Shown in pieces: positions 1 to 9,959 of a stretch of 64,000 bases of DNA. The translations under genes and the position numbers were made by a program. The notes beneath the pieces were generated by a model. It had not been told where the DNA came from and did not search any database. It saw nothing but the letters and a program-made list of their open reading frames with translations. Source of the DNA: Heterocephalus glaber. Lineage: Eukaryota; Chordata; Mammalia; Rodentia; Bathyergidae. The stretch covers positions 11,933,665 to 11,997,664 of the forward strand of contig NW_004624782.1 of the NCBI RefSeq assembly GCF_000247695.1, in the 5' to 3' direction. Each line of letters opens with the position of its first letter. Position 1 is the first letter of the stretch.

Positions 1-1469
1 GAGTTAAGCAGGGTTCCTTACTGCAGGACCCTCCAAACCTATGACTTGCTCCTGCACGTCAAGGTGCCAGAATTCTACCTGTGCCTCTACAGAATGCACT
101 GCATGCCTCCTTCTTCCATTCCTCTTTCTTTTGCACATCGTGAAAGAATATTTGTTTCTATATCCACTGTCTCCCCTTCTTCTTGCCATCCATCCCTCAG
201 GCTGCGGGACCCGGCTCCTAACTCTAGCCTGCTACAGAAACTGCAGTATTGAAATTCGGCACCCTGCCTCTCTCGTGTCCATTCTCCTGTGTGCTTTGTG
301 GCCCCAAACCTTGTACCCTTTTCTCACTCTTCTTGGCTCCGCTCACCTCTATGTTATTTTTTTCTACTTTTCTCTTGAAAACTAAAAATACAGAGAAAAA
401 AACAAAAATGCAAAATAAAAAGCAAATACTTATATTCCCGTGAATCAGAAGTGACAATGCTAACAATGTCACATTTGCTTTAAGTCTTCATTTAAAAAAA
501 AAACAAAACAAGGGCCTGGGATTTAGATCAGTGGCACCTCGCCTGCCTCACAAGCTTAAGGCCCTGAATTTGCTCCCCCTGGCCCCATACCAGAAAAATA
601 AAGAAAAACTTTAAAAAATTAAAAAAGAACAAAACAGGAAAAAGATGAAGAGCCCTGTCATTTCCGCTTGGCACCCACTCCCACTCCTTCCCCGGCCCAC
701 AGGCAAGCACCTCCCAAGGGCACAGCCCCTTTTCAGTTCACTTTCATCCTTTCACTTACAGATGTATTCCTAAGCAACAAAAATCATTTTGTACTTCATA
801 AAAAACTGAGCACAATGACATCATACAGTAACTTATCAAGTTTCCTTCTTTCAGCAAGATTTACCCACATTGGCACTTGACAAGACCTGCCGATCTGATT
901 CCACTGAGCCCATAGCACTGATCTGATGGCTTCCACTGTTCTCTCCAGTTACTGAGAACTTCGTAGACACCATGCCCCAATTCCACATCTTCACAGACAC
1001 TACCTGTGTTCGCCTCGCAGTGACCCTCAGAGAAGACGATCCAAGTGCCTACCGCTGGCATGGGCAGGACAGCACTCTCTCCAGGGCTGGCTGAGCCAGA
1101 GGTTATACCACTGACCACTGTGCTAAGCGGGCCTCTTCCAAACAACAGCCAGCTGAGCTCTGCCTGTGCCAGGTGTCCCGAATGCATCACATCTCTTAAT
1201 TCTCTGAACCATCCCATGTGTTGTGTACAATCACTGTCCCCAGTTAGAGACAAGGAAATAGGATGGAGCCTTGGAGGGAATAGACTTTACACTTTTAGAA
1301 TCCAAGATCTTATCTACTGAGCTGGATGTCAGACTGACCGGGAGAGGGAAAGGATGGGAACAGAAAGATAGGCTGGAGTAAGCTTGTCAGACAGGGTGTT
1401 ACACCAGTGTCACTGTTTCCTGATCAACACTCCACCACGGCATTCGGGGAACGGGGAAATGACACTTAC
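1..1469 (-). other. NSMCE1: NSMCE1 intron 2 (partial)
   Basis: This is intron sequence downstream of the NSMCE1 start-codon exon. It holds one diverged ID SINE near 511-600. Otherwise it is AT-rich unique DNA in the first 900 bases and more balanced sequence after that. I see no second NSMCE1 exon here. Confidence 0.75.
511..600 (+). mobile_element. ID-type SINE, diverged
   Basis: It begins 'agggcctgggatttagatca', keeps a recognisable A-box-like segment, and ends at an A-rich tail. It is more diverged than most ID copies in the window. Confidence 0.75.
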
Positions 1470-1584
1470 AGTCGTGAACCTTGTAGCAGTGGTTCTGCAA
1501 GCGCTTGACGTCCCATTCCTCCAGCACACCGTGAGTCATCAGCAGCTGCAGGAATCGCCGGTGCACATCGGTCATGGTGCCCAT
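1470..1584 (-). CDS. NSMCE1: NSMCE1 first coding exon (partial gene, SMC5/6 complex subunit)
   Basis: Read on the minus strand, this exon encodes MGTMTDVHRRFLQLLM followed by a segment ending in HCYKVHD. I recognise it as the N-terminus of NSMCE1 (NSE1), the RING-type subunit of the nuclear SMC5/6 complex. NSMCE1 works with NSMCE3 in DNA repair and chromosome maintenance. This part is the first helical piece of the N-terminal winged-helix region; the RING domain lies in exons beyond the left edge. The exon ends at 1470 in a clean 'gtaagt' donor after one base of the next codon (phase 1). The acceptor AG is at 1604-1605, so the exon is probably 1470-1603; another AG at 1617-1618 would extend it to 1616. 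I start the CDS at the ATG at 1584-1582, which has A at -3 and G at +4. The frame continues upstream as QGSARR, which in the human protein follows an earlier Met; here that codon reads AGA. Thirty-eight whole codons are present. Confidence 0.93.
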
Positions 1585-1814
1585 TCTTCTGGCACTGCCT
1601 TGTCTGTGTACAGGAGCTGAGAGGAGGACATGGAATCCAGTCACCGGCAAGCACACAAAAGCAGTGCTCTAGGTTCTGTATTAATTTATGTTAAGAGGGA
1701 TAAATTCATGGTGGTTTTTAGAATTATGTTCCTCATGATGATTACTGCAAAGGTGAAGAGAACACAGGTCAAGGTCAAGCTAGGCACACTGGTGCTGGAA
1801 AGGGGGGAGAAGCA

Positions 1815-2035
1815 GAGATTCCGAAGCCAGAGCACTGGGGCTCACAGCCTGGCTGCATCACTTCTGAGACCTGTGAAATCTGGCAACCGAATTCTCCATA
1901 TGCTTTAGCTTTGTTCTGTAAAACAGGAATAATGATAGAAATGTCCTCCAAAGAATTGCTACAAGGATTAAACAAGTAAATACAACAAGAGCCTGCCGAG
2001 CTAGTAAGCACTAAACTGGTGCTAGCTATTTTTAC
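1815..2035 (+). mobile_element. MIR SINE
   Basis: This is an ancient MIR. It has the 'ctgtaaaacaggaataatg' core, then 'acaaggattaaac', then a tail with 'agtaagcac'. It is heavily diverged, as expected for the family. Confidence 0.7.
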
Positions 2036-2339
2036 CACTCAATAACTGAGTCTGTACCTTGACTCAGCCAATTACCAGACCTACAGACTTGAAGAAATTT
2101 AGCTGAAATTTCTCCCTACAAAATTATAAAAACATTCACTCCTTAGAAAGCTGCTAGTAAAATGATAGATGTTCATTTCTTTTTCCTCTCCCCAAACCTC
2201 TAATAAATCAACTGTCACAGTAGAACTGCGGGCTAGTTTGAAAATCTCCTGCTCTCTAATAAAATGGTATCTTTCCACAAACTGCAAAGATCAGAGTTGA
2301 TAAACATTCGACACAAGCGCTGATCAAAACACCTGTTCT

Positions 2340-2465
2340 TGTCACTGAAAGGCAGCACAGTGCAGGGCCTGACAGTGTGGGTTTGAAACTAGACGGGGCC
2401 AGTGCTTGCCAGACCTGCCTGATCTCAAGAATCGTCTACCTTGCATTTAAATAATACAGATTCCC
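2340..2465 (+). mobile_element. Probable MIR fragment
   Basis: The stretch 'gcagggcctgacagtgtggg' followed by 'tttgaaact' resembles the MIR head. The 3' half is not recognisable. Confidence 0.4.
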
Positions 2466-2724
2466 GAGACCCTTCAGGGAGGCTCTGGCTGAGTGGTAAC
2501 ATTCACTTTAGATGATGCCACAGTTGTTACTTAGGCAAATGGAGGATGGAACCATGTTAGGACATCCACTGTCTCCCTAAAGCTCTGTCTGCTCGGCCAC
2601 AAAGCAGGGAGGACAATGTATCTCTTTGAGGCATAAAATGAGGTGTGAGATATGACCACCAAAACCTTGTCAAGAGCCCAGTGCACAAAAGGGACACAAA
2701 AATGCTTATTCACGTTCTCTCTCT

Positions 2725-2880
2725 TTTTCTTTTTTTTGTCTTGAGACAGGGTCTCACTATGCAGTTCAGGGTGGCCTCCAACGCCCTATGTAGCCCAGAC
2801 TGGCCTCAAACTCTTGGCAATCCTCCTGCCTCTGCCTCTGGAGTGCTGGGATTACAGGCGTGCAGCACCACACCCAACTC
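2725..2880 (-). mobile_element. B1 SINE
   Basis: It reads 'gagacagggtctcactatg' to 'gctgggattacaggcgtgca' on the plus strand, which is the reverse complement of a B1. The B1 internal duplication is present. Confidence 0.92.
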
Positions 2881-2970
2881 GAAGAGGATAGATTTTAAAA
2901 TATCCTCCTGGGCCCATGATAGAAAAGCATAGAATATCAAAGACTAAAAGCAACCAAAGACTAGGCCAGA

Positions 2971-3185
2971 GCCAGGCGTGGTAGCACATAGTTGTAATCC
3001 CAGCACACATTCTAGAAGGCTTAGCCATTAGGATCACAAATTCAAGCCTAGTCTGGGTAATTCAGTGATTTAGTAAGACCTTGTCTCAAAATTTTAAAAA
3101 AAAAGTTAAAAAGGGCAGGAGATGCAGTTCAGGGCTAAGGTCCTCATTTCAGTCTCCAGTACCACAAAAGAAAAAGAAAAAAAAC
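2971..3185 (+). mobile_element. B4-type SINE (B1 joined to ID)
   Basis: A B1-like 5' half starts 'gccaggcgtggtagcaca'. After an A-rich linker it is joined to an ID-like 3' half ('gcaggagatgcagttcag' to 'ccagtaccac') with an A-rich tail. This composite order is that of rodent B4. Confidence 0.8.
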
Positions 3186-3629
3186 AGAGAACAGGTCAGT
3201 TGACTTTCAAAAGAGCAACAACTAAGGCTGACAACTGACTTTACAACAGCCATCACGGAAACCCATGACAGCCAAAAAACACAGCCAATAGGCTGGGACA
3301 GCCAGCCATCTCTCAATTCAGCATTCAGTATTCAACTGAGGACTCAGGATGAAATAAAATATCCCCAAACAACAAAAACAGGAAGGTTAAATGACCAACA
3401 GATCCTCACTAAGGAAATACCAAAGCAAGTACTTCAGGGTAAAAGAGAAACAAGTTGTAAAGTCTACAATGAAAGAAAATGAAAAGCAAAGTTGGTAAAG
3501 GAACAATTAAATTCAAGTTGATCTGTTATTATACAAAACAGTAAAAGGAGTATCTGTGAGACTTTTAAAATTAAAATACACAAAAATGATAGCACGTAAA
3601 TTGAGAGGTGAGTACTCACTATAATTAGT

Positions 3630-3736
3630 CTCTTTTTTGTTGTGTTTTTTTTTTGTTTTTTTGGTACCAGGGATCGAACTTGGGTCCTTGAGCTTGCACA
3701 GCAGGCAGCGAAACCACTGAGCTAAATCCCTGGCCC
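3630..3736 (-). mobile_element. ID SINE with perfect target duplication
   Basis: This is a full minus-strand ID copy: a T-rich tail, then 'ggtaccagggatcgaac', then 'gagctaaatccctggcc'. It is flanked by a perfect 15-bp direct repeat, ctcactataattagt, at 3615-3629 and 3737-3751. The insertion is therefore fairly recent. Confidence 0.95.
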
Positions 3737-3836
3737 CTCACTATAATTAGTGTTCTAATATCCTCATGACGATTGTGAGCAAAATAAAAAGTTTATGAAT
3801 TTTACACTTTCATTTCATAATTTCTAGAGTAAGCAC

Positions 3837-3921
3837 CTTTTTTTTTGGTACTGGGGATTGAACTCGGGACCTTGCACTTACAAGGCAGGCAGCAGAACCA
3901 CTGAGCTAAATCCCCAGCCCC
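3837..3921 (-). mobile_element. ID SINE
   Basis: Minus-strand copy from a T-run and 'ggtactggggattgaac' to 'gagctaaatccccagcc'. A short 'agcac' plus T-run repeat on each side is a likely target duplication. Confidence 0.92.
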
Positions 3922-4063
3922 TAGCACTTTTTTTAAAAACAAGAATAGAGTATATAATTTGCAAATTAGTAATGTAATGAGAAAAATAATCAATTAGTCC
4001 TAAAGAAGGCAACAAATGAGGAAAAAATAAAACAAAACAGCAGAACCATAAGAAATAAACTAG

Positions 4064-4214
4064 GGCCAGGCATGGTAGTGCACGGCTGTAATCCCAGCAT
4101 TTCAGAGGCTGAGGCAGGAGGATCTCCATGAATTCAAGGCCAGCCTGGGCTACACAGTAACCTCAAAGCCCACCTAACTACATAACAATCCTCGTCTCAA
4201 AAAAAAAAAAAAAA
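4064..4214 (+). mobile_element. B1 SINE
   Basis: Plus-strand B1 from 'gggccaggcatggtagtgca' through 'gaggctgaggcaggagga' to a 17-base A tail. Confidence 0.95.
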
Positions 4215-5029
4215 GGAAAAGAAAGAAAGAAGTTAGGATAAATAAATCCCATTAAATTAGTGATAACAATAAGCAAAAATGGACTAAATGTGCTGATTTA
4301 AAGACAAGGACTGTTAGGTCAGATTTTAAAACTAGTCAAATTAATAAAGAATAAAATCTAGCCAGATATTGAGTTACTTCTAAAATATAAGAACACTGAA
4401 AAATTCAAAAAGGATAGAGATATAATCTGTAAATTTATATGAACTGATAGGATTTTATTAATATGAGCCAAAATAGACTTTAAAGCAAAAAGGTTTCCAA
4501 GAGATAAAGAAGGTCATCAAAAATACCCTTTAAAAAGGTTAAATCCAAAAGAAGATATAATGATTTAAAATGTTTATGCAGTTTATAATAGAACCTCAAG
4601 ACAATTACGGTCAGACCATGGGAACTGCAAGATAAACACAACTCCACAACACCAGTGGAGGATTCCAACACACCCCTCTCTCCTTCACTGATGGTGAACA
4701 AAACAATCATCAATGGTGAGAGAAGTTCTGTAACACAGGCAAGCTTCCCCGATGGACATGCATAAAACACTGTGCCCAACAGCCACAGGACAGATTCTTC
4801 AAGGACACACCGAACAACTATGCCAGTGGCCAAAAGTGGGCCAGAAAGTGAATGTTACAAAGTTTAAAGAATGGATCTCATCCAGACCAAGTACTCTAAT
4901 ACAAGGGAAGAAAGCTGGAAACTGGTACCAAAAAGATAACCAGAAAAACTCCACTGGTTTAGAATTTAAGAAACACACTTCTAAATAATCTATTATCAAA
5001 GAGAAATTATTAATGAAAATCAAAGCGAT

Positions 5030-6292
5030 ATTGGATGGAATAATCCCAAAACATTACACATAAAAACTGGTCGGAATAAAGACCCAATCCGAAGACGGGC
5101 ATCTGAAATGAACAGACATTTCTCAGACAAGGAAGTAGAAATAGCAAATAAATACATGAAAAAATGTTCAACCTCACTGGTCATTTGAGAGATGCAAATG
5201 AAAACAATGCTGAGATTCCACCTCACTCCAGAAAGAATGGCTGCTATCATGAAATCAACCAAGAACAAATGCTGGCGGGGCTGTGGGGAAAGAGGAACCC
5301 TGCTCCACTGCTGGTGGGAGTGTAGACTGGTGCAACCACTGTGGAAATCAGTATGGAGATACCTCAAAGAACTAGGGCTGGAAGTCCCATTTGACCCTGC
5401 TATTCCACTGCTGGGGATCTTCCCCAAAGAATTAAAAGAATCATACCACAGTGATATATGTGCACCCATGTTCATAGCAGCACAGTTTGTAATAGCTAAA
5501 ACTTGGAAACGGCCCAAATGCCCATCAACTGGAGACTGGATAAAGAAAATGTATTTTTTTTATAAAATGGAGTACTACTCAGCCATAAAAAATGAGAAAT
5601 TAGAGACATTTATAGCTAAGTGGATGCACACTGAGGCAATACTCTTAAGTGAAATAAATAGGACACACATGTATAAATACCAAATAGTTTCTCTGGTGTG
5701 AGAAACTGAAAGTGTAAATAAGGACTAAAATGTATAATAGGTAATGTGAAATAGGAAGAAAAGGGGCAAAGGGGAAGGAAGTGGGAGGGCTAGGGGAAAG
5801 GATAGAAGGGAATGGGATTAATATGAGAAAATGGAAAAATAGGAACAAAATCTTTGTAAATAGGGAGGAATGGAGGGGTTGAAGGGAGGGCTAGGCAAGG
5901 GTGAAAAATAAGAACCAAGAGAGACTATGTAAAGGTGCAAATTTCCAATGATGAATGTCATTATATTGTGTACCTAAAATGTACCAATGATTAGAATGAA
6001 TAATCGATAATGCAAAACAGGAAGAAAAGGTCCAAAGGGGTAGGGGAAATGGGAGGTGTGGGGGAAAGGAAAGAAGGGAAAGGAAAAGTTACGAGAAATG
6101 GGAAAAAATGGAAATAAAGTCTTTGTAAATTGGGAAGGGTGGAGGGGTTGAAGGGAGGGCTAGGAAAGGGGGAAAAATAAGAACCAAGATGCATTATGTA
6201 AAGGTACAATTCCCAATGAGAAATGTAATTGTGTTGTATACCTACAATGTACCAATAAAAGAATTTAATAAAGGGCAAAAAAAAAAAAACTG
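5030..6292 (+). mobile_element. Younger 5'-truncated L1 (ORF2 C-terminus plus 3' UTR)
   Basis: An open stretch at 5192-5701 encodes the C-terminal end of the L1 ORF2 protein. Visible family landmarks include RGCGERGTLLHCWWEC, PFDPAIPLLGI and MEYYSAIKN. A few more L1-like codons lie upstream from about 5.03 kb. A G-rich, purine-rich 3' UTR follows and ends in a poly(A) run at about 6279-6290. Endonuclease and reverse transcriptase domains are absent, so this is a dead 5'-truncated copy. Older L1 sequence continues on both sides, so it inserted into the older element. Confidence 0.93.
5735..6270 (+). repeat. Tandemly duplicated L1 3' UTR segment, two units
   Basis: Two similar purine-rich blocks lie head to tail with a period of about 266 bp. 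The motif 'ggaagaa' before 'aaagggg' occurs at 5754 and again at 6020. Shared landmarks include 'gaggggttgaagggaggg', 'aaaaataagaaccaaga' and the 'atgtaccaat' end. Only the second unit has the poly(A) end. Confidence 0.85.
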
Positions 6293-6509
6293 GTGGGAAG
6301 CAAATGAAGCAGCAGTGGGAAATAGCCTTAAACATTTATATTTTTTAAAGGAAGGGGCTGAAAATTAATGAGTTAGGCATCCTATTAAAGATGGTATAAA
6401 AAGAACAGCAAATTAAATCTGAACAATGTCAAAGGAAGAAAATAATGAGCAAAAATTAATACAACAGAAAATAAATCTGTACCTAAGGAGATCAACAAAA
6501 TCAAAACAT

Positions 6510-6596
6510 GGGCGGGGGGTGCAGTTCAGTGGTAGAGAGCTTGCCCTGTGTTCAAGTAGCTCTGAGTTTAATTCTCACTACCACACTCACACATAG
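6510..6596 (+). mobile_element. ID/B4-like SINE
   Basis: Head 'ggggtgcagttcagtggtag', body 'gagcttgccctgtgttcaag', and a degenerate B box before a short A tail. Confidence 0.75.
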
Positions 6597-7304
6597 AAAA
6601 AAAGCCAAAAATATCTGAAAAAACAATGAGAGGAAACAAGTTCTGACAAGATTCCCTAAGAGAACATTTACAAATAAACAATATTGGGAATGAAAAAAAA
6701 AAAAACCAATTGCATGTGACACAAATATTTTTGAAAGATATTAACAATTTATAACAATCTGAAGTTTTAAATAAGTACAAAGTCATAGGAAACTCATTTA
6801 AAACTGATGAAACAATTATTTGAAAACTTAAGTCCTAGAGCCATTAAAAACATTCTGAGAAATCCATCTTTCTGCCAAGAAAACTTTAGGTCCCAAAAAA
6901 TCTTATCAGAAAGTCTTACCAAACATTCTGGAAACAAGTAATTTCAAAAGTTATACACATCGTCCCACAACCAGAGTCAATTCTCCCCAACCCAACTAAT
7001 AAGACTGACATTATTTGGGCACTAAAATTTAACAAGGACTTCAACAAAAGGAAAATCACGAACAAAATTATACACACGCTACCTCTGAGGAAAAGAGCTA
7101 TAATAGTCCCAAGCAAAATGCTAAACCAAATCCAGCAATGCAAAGAGAATGGAATATGATCGGTGAGTTTATTTCAGCAATGGTTTAACATTTAAAAATC
7201 AATCGATGCAAGTCTCCACATTTACAAAGAAAAAAGCGTATGATCATTTTAATAGATGTAAAAAAGTACTTGATAAAATTCACATTTATTCATACTAATA
7301 TGGA

Positions 7305-7387
7305 CTTGGGGAAGGTGGTGCTGAGGATGGAACCTGGGGCCTCACTAATGCTAAGCAAGCACTCTACCACTGAAGTACCCTTAGCCC
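7305..7387 (-). mobile_element. ID SINE, older form
   Basis: It reads 'gctgaggatggaacctgggg' and 'gctaagcaagcactctacca' on the plus strand, which is the reverse complement of a classical ID/B4 3' half. Confidence 0.8.
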
Positions 7388-7488
7388 AAAGGAAATTTCT
7401 GTTATCTACTAAATGAGATCTATAAAACACCTACAGAAAACTTAAAGATGAAATGTTGAAAACAATCACTTCAAAATCCCAACTGATC

Positions 7489-7547
7489 CCACTGCCTGCC
7501 TGGCAAGCAAGGTCCCAAGTTCAATCCTCAGTACCAAAAAAAAAAAT
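7489..7547 (+). mobile_element. 5'-truncated ID SINE
   Basis: Only the 3' half ('ctgcctgcctggcaagcaag' to 'cagtacc' and an A tail) is present. It is bounded by near-identical copies of 'aaatcccaactgatc' and 'aaatcccaattgatc', so it is a true truncated insertion. Confidence 0.85.
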
Positions 7548-8433
7548 CCCAATTGATCAATGCAATTCCAATCAAAATTCCAGCAGGCTTTATCAATGTG
7601 TCTGTATGTGATTTGATGAAATGATTCTAAAATTTACATAGAAAAGCTTATACAGAAAACCTTAAGTCAAAACAACAGACATTCCTGGAGAAATAAAAGG
7701 TAGGAGACCTTGGTATCTACCAGATATCATGACATCATAAAATTGGAGTGATGAATAAATTATGGTGATGGTACAGAGAGTGACAGATCAATGGAATAAA
7801 TACAGAACTACAACAGGAAGATATACATATGTATATCTGACATGAATTCCATATCAAAACAAACTTTTCCATAAAGGTGCTAGGACAACTAGTTATCCAT
7901 ATGTGAAAAAAATTAAATTTGATCCCTACCTCACACCGAATACAAAAATCAATTCTAGAGGGTTAAGTCTCATAAAGAAAAACTATAAAACCCAAGGATA
8001 GGAAAGAGTTCTTTAAAATATACAAAAAGTAAAAACTACAAAACATTGGTGAAATTGACTTTTAAAATTAAGAAACTGTTCAATCAAAGAGGGTGAGGGA
8101 AGGAGGGAAGGTGGAAGGAAATGCAAAGCTACAAACTAAAAGATCTGAAATACATCTGAGCCACAAAATATTCATTCTCAAGAGTACCTAAAGAACTCTC
8201 ACAAATCAGGATGGGAAAGACAACAGTAAGAGGAAAAAATGGACAAAAGGAATTTCATAAAAAAAGAGGATGTACAAGTGATTAATAAATACATTTAAAA
8301 AGATCCCCAATCTCAATGTTACTGGGCAAATGGATATTAAGCCAGTGAAATAATGTCTTACCCACCACCAGATAGGCAAGAGTTCTAAAGAATGGCTGAA
8401 GGCTGAAACTCTACTTCACTGCTGATGAGTACA

Positions 8434-8526
8434 GTTTTTGGGGGGTTTTTTTGGTACCGGGGATCAAACTCAGGACCTTGCACTTGCCAGGCAGGCTCGA
8501 TGCCACTGAGCTAAATCCCCAGCCCC
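8434..8526 (-). mobile_element. ID SINE
   Basis: Minus-strand copy with 'ggtaccggggatcaaac' and 'gagctaaatccccagcc'. Confidence 0.93.
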
Positions 8527-8989
8527 AGCCTAAATTCTTAATAACCACTTCAGATAACAATCTGATCTTACAAGCAAATTAGCATATCCTCAGAAACCCA
8601 CTATTAGATATGTACTTTACAGAACCGTCCTCATTCGCCCCAGAAAACACATTTGTATGTCTACAAAAGTCTGGCAGAAGTACTAAGACCTATCAACTGA
8701 AGAATGGCAGTATAAACTGATTATAATCATACAATGGAATTCAAAACAGTAATCAAGATGGAGAGCTAGTCACATCAACAGATGTTTCTAAAAAACATGC
8801 TCTATGCAAAAAGCAAGCCACCATATGTATACTAGGTCACCACTTAGATAAAATCCAAAACCATATATTGTATTCATTAGAGAAACATATAGATAGTAAA
8901 AAGAAAAACAAGGTACAAAATATTTAGGACAGTAGTTATCTTTGGGAAAGGAAATTATTCAATGGGGGCTTTGGTGGTATAATAATAGC

Positions 8990-9122
8990 TTTTTTCTTTT
9001 TTTGAGACAGTCTCCCTATGCCGCCCAGGCTGGCCTTGAACCCACTGCATGGCTCAGGCAATAATGCCTCAGCCTCCCAAATGCTGGGATTATAGGTACA
9101 GTACGCATCACTACCCCTGGCC
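8990..9122 (-). mobile_element. B1 SINE
   Basis: Reverse-complement B1 ('gagacagtctccctatg' to 'gctgggattataggta'). The flanking 'ataatagc' repeats look like a target duplication. Confidence 0.88.
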
Positions 9123-9159
9123 AGATAATAGCCTTTGTTAAGTTTACATTTCTACATGC

Positions 9160-9380
9160 TTTTCATGGGGAGGGGGAGATTGGCAATTGAACCCAGGATC
9201 TCCCACATGCTAGGCAAGCATTCTACAACTGAGCTATATGCCCAGCCCTTCTTATTTACCTATATTCTGAGACTGGGTCTCCCTAAATTATCCAGACTGG
9301 AATCAGACTTTCCATCCTCCTACCTCAGCCTCCCAAGTAGTTGGGATTATAGGCCTGTGCCATTGTGCCAGCTGCGCAAC
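9160..9380 (-). mobile_element. B4 SINE
   Basis: An ID-like part ('caattgaacccaggatc' to 'gagctatatgcccagccc') is followed on the plus strand by a B1-like part ('gagactgggtctccctaa' to 'gttgggattataggcctg'). Together they form a minus-strand B4. Confidence 0.85.
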
Positions 9381-9714
9381 TTTTACAGACATATTATATA
9401 TCATAATCAAGAAAGAGAAAGATGTGACCCCGTCAAGTAACATCGGACACAAATGTTAATAAAGAGGAATGAGGTATAGAACAGGTTCAAATACTTCCAT
9501 TTGGGACAAGGTGTAGGGCGGAAGTGGAAGAGATGCATAAATATGAATGTGCTTATTTACGCATACTCTGTCAGCTGTCTCTATGAAGAGAGCCTGTGGG
9601 AGGTGGATAACCGCTGACAGGTACTACCGACCCAAATAGTTTTAAGGCAGAAATGTTTGTGTAATAAGGAAGCTCTGTCTTCTCATTCGGTCGTATGCTA
9701 GAGCTTCACGTGCA

Positions 9715-9792
9715 CAGCCTCGTTTATTCCTCAAGTGAACCTTATTTTACAGATGAGGAAACTAAGGCTAAGAGGGTGCAGGTGACCGTTAG
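9715..9792 (-). mobile_element. MIR fragment
   Basis: The conserved MIR core 'ttacagatgaggaaacta' followed by 'aggctaagagg' is present. Its orientation suggests the minus strand. Confidence 0.6.
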
Positions 9793-9959
9793 GAGTGACA
9801 GACTAGGCGGCAACTCACAAGCACGGTTCTGTTCTCCACGCACTCCCAAGACCAGGTAAGCAAGAAAAATGAGTGAACAGTTCTCACATTACAAAAGCCT
9901 GAAAACAAAATCTTCCTTCTCAGGTGTGAAAACGTGACCTGACCTAAAGGAGGGCTGTT

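Larger units (their letters stand above)
3186..9135 (+). mobile_element. Old L1 (L1M-type), plus strand, heavily interrupted
   Basis: Scattered L1 landmarks occur in order along the plus strand. A region resembling the ORF1-ORF2 spacer lies near 3.2-3.6 kb, and ORF2-like DNA lies at 4.2-5.0 kb. The old element resumes at about 6.29 kb after a younger L1. Clear ORF2 sequence follows near 7.16-7.3 and 7.55-7.9 kb, with 3'-end-like sequence near 8.5-8.9 kb. No open frame of useful length survives. SINEs and the younger L1 split it into at least nine pieces. Confidence 0.75.

Noticed and set aside
5192..5701. 169-codon ORF as a new gene
   Set aside because: It is the C-terminal end of L1 ORF2, followed by an L1 3' UTR and poly(A).
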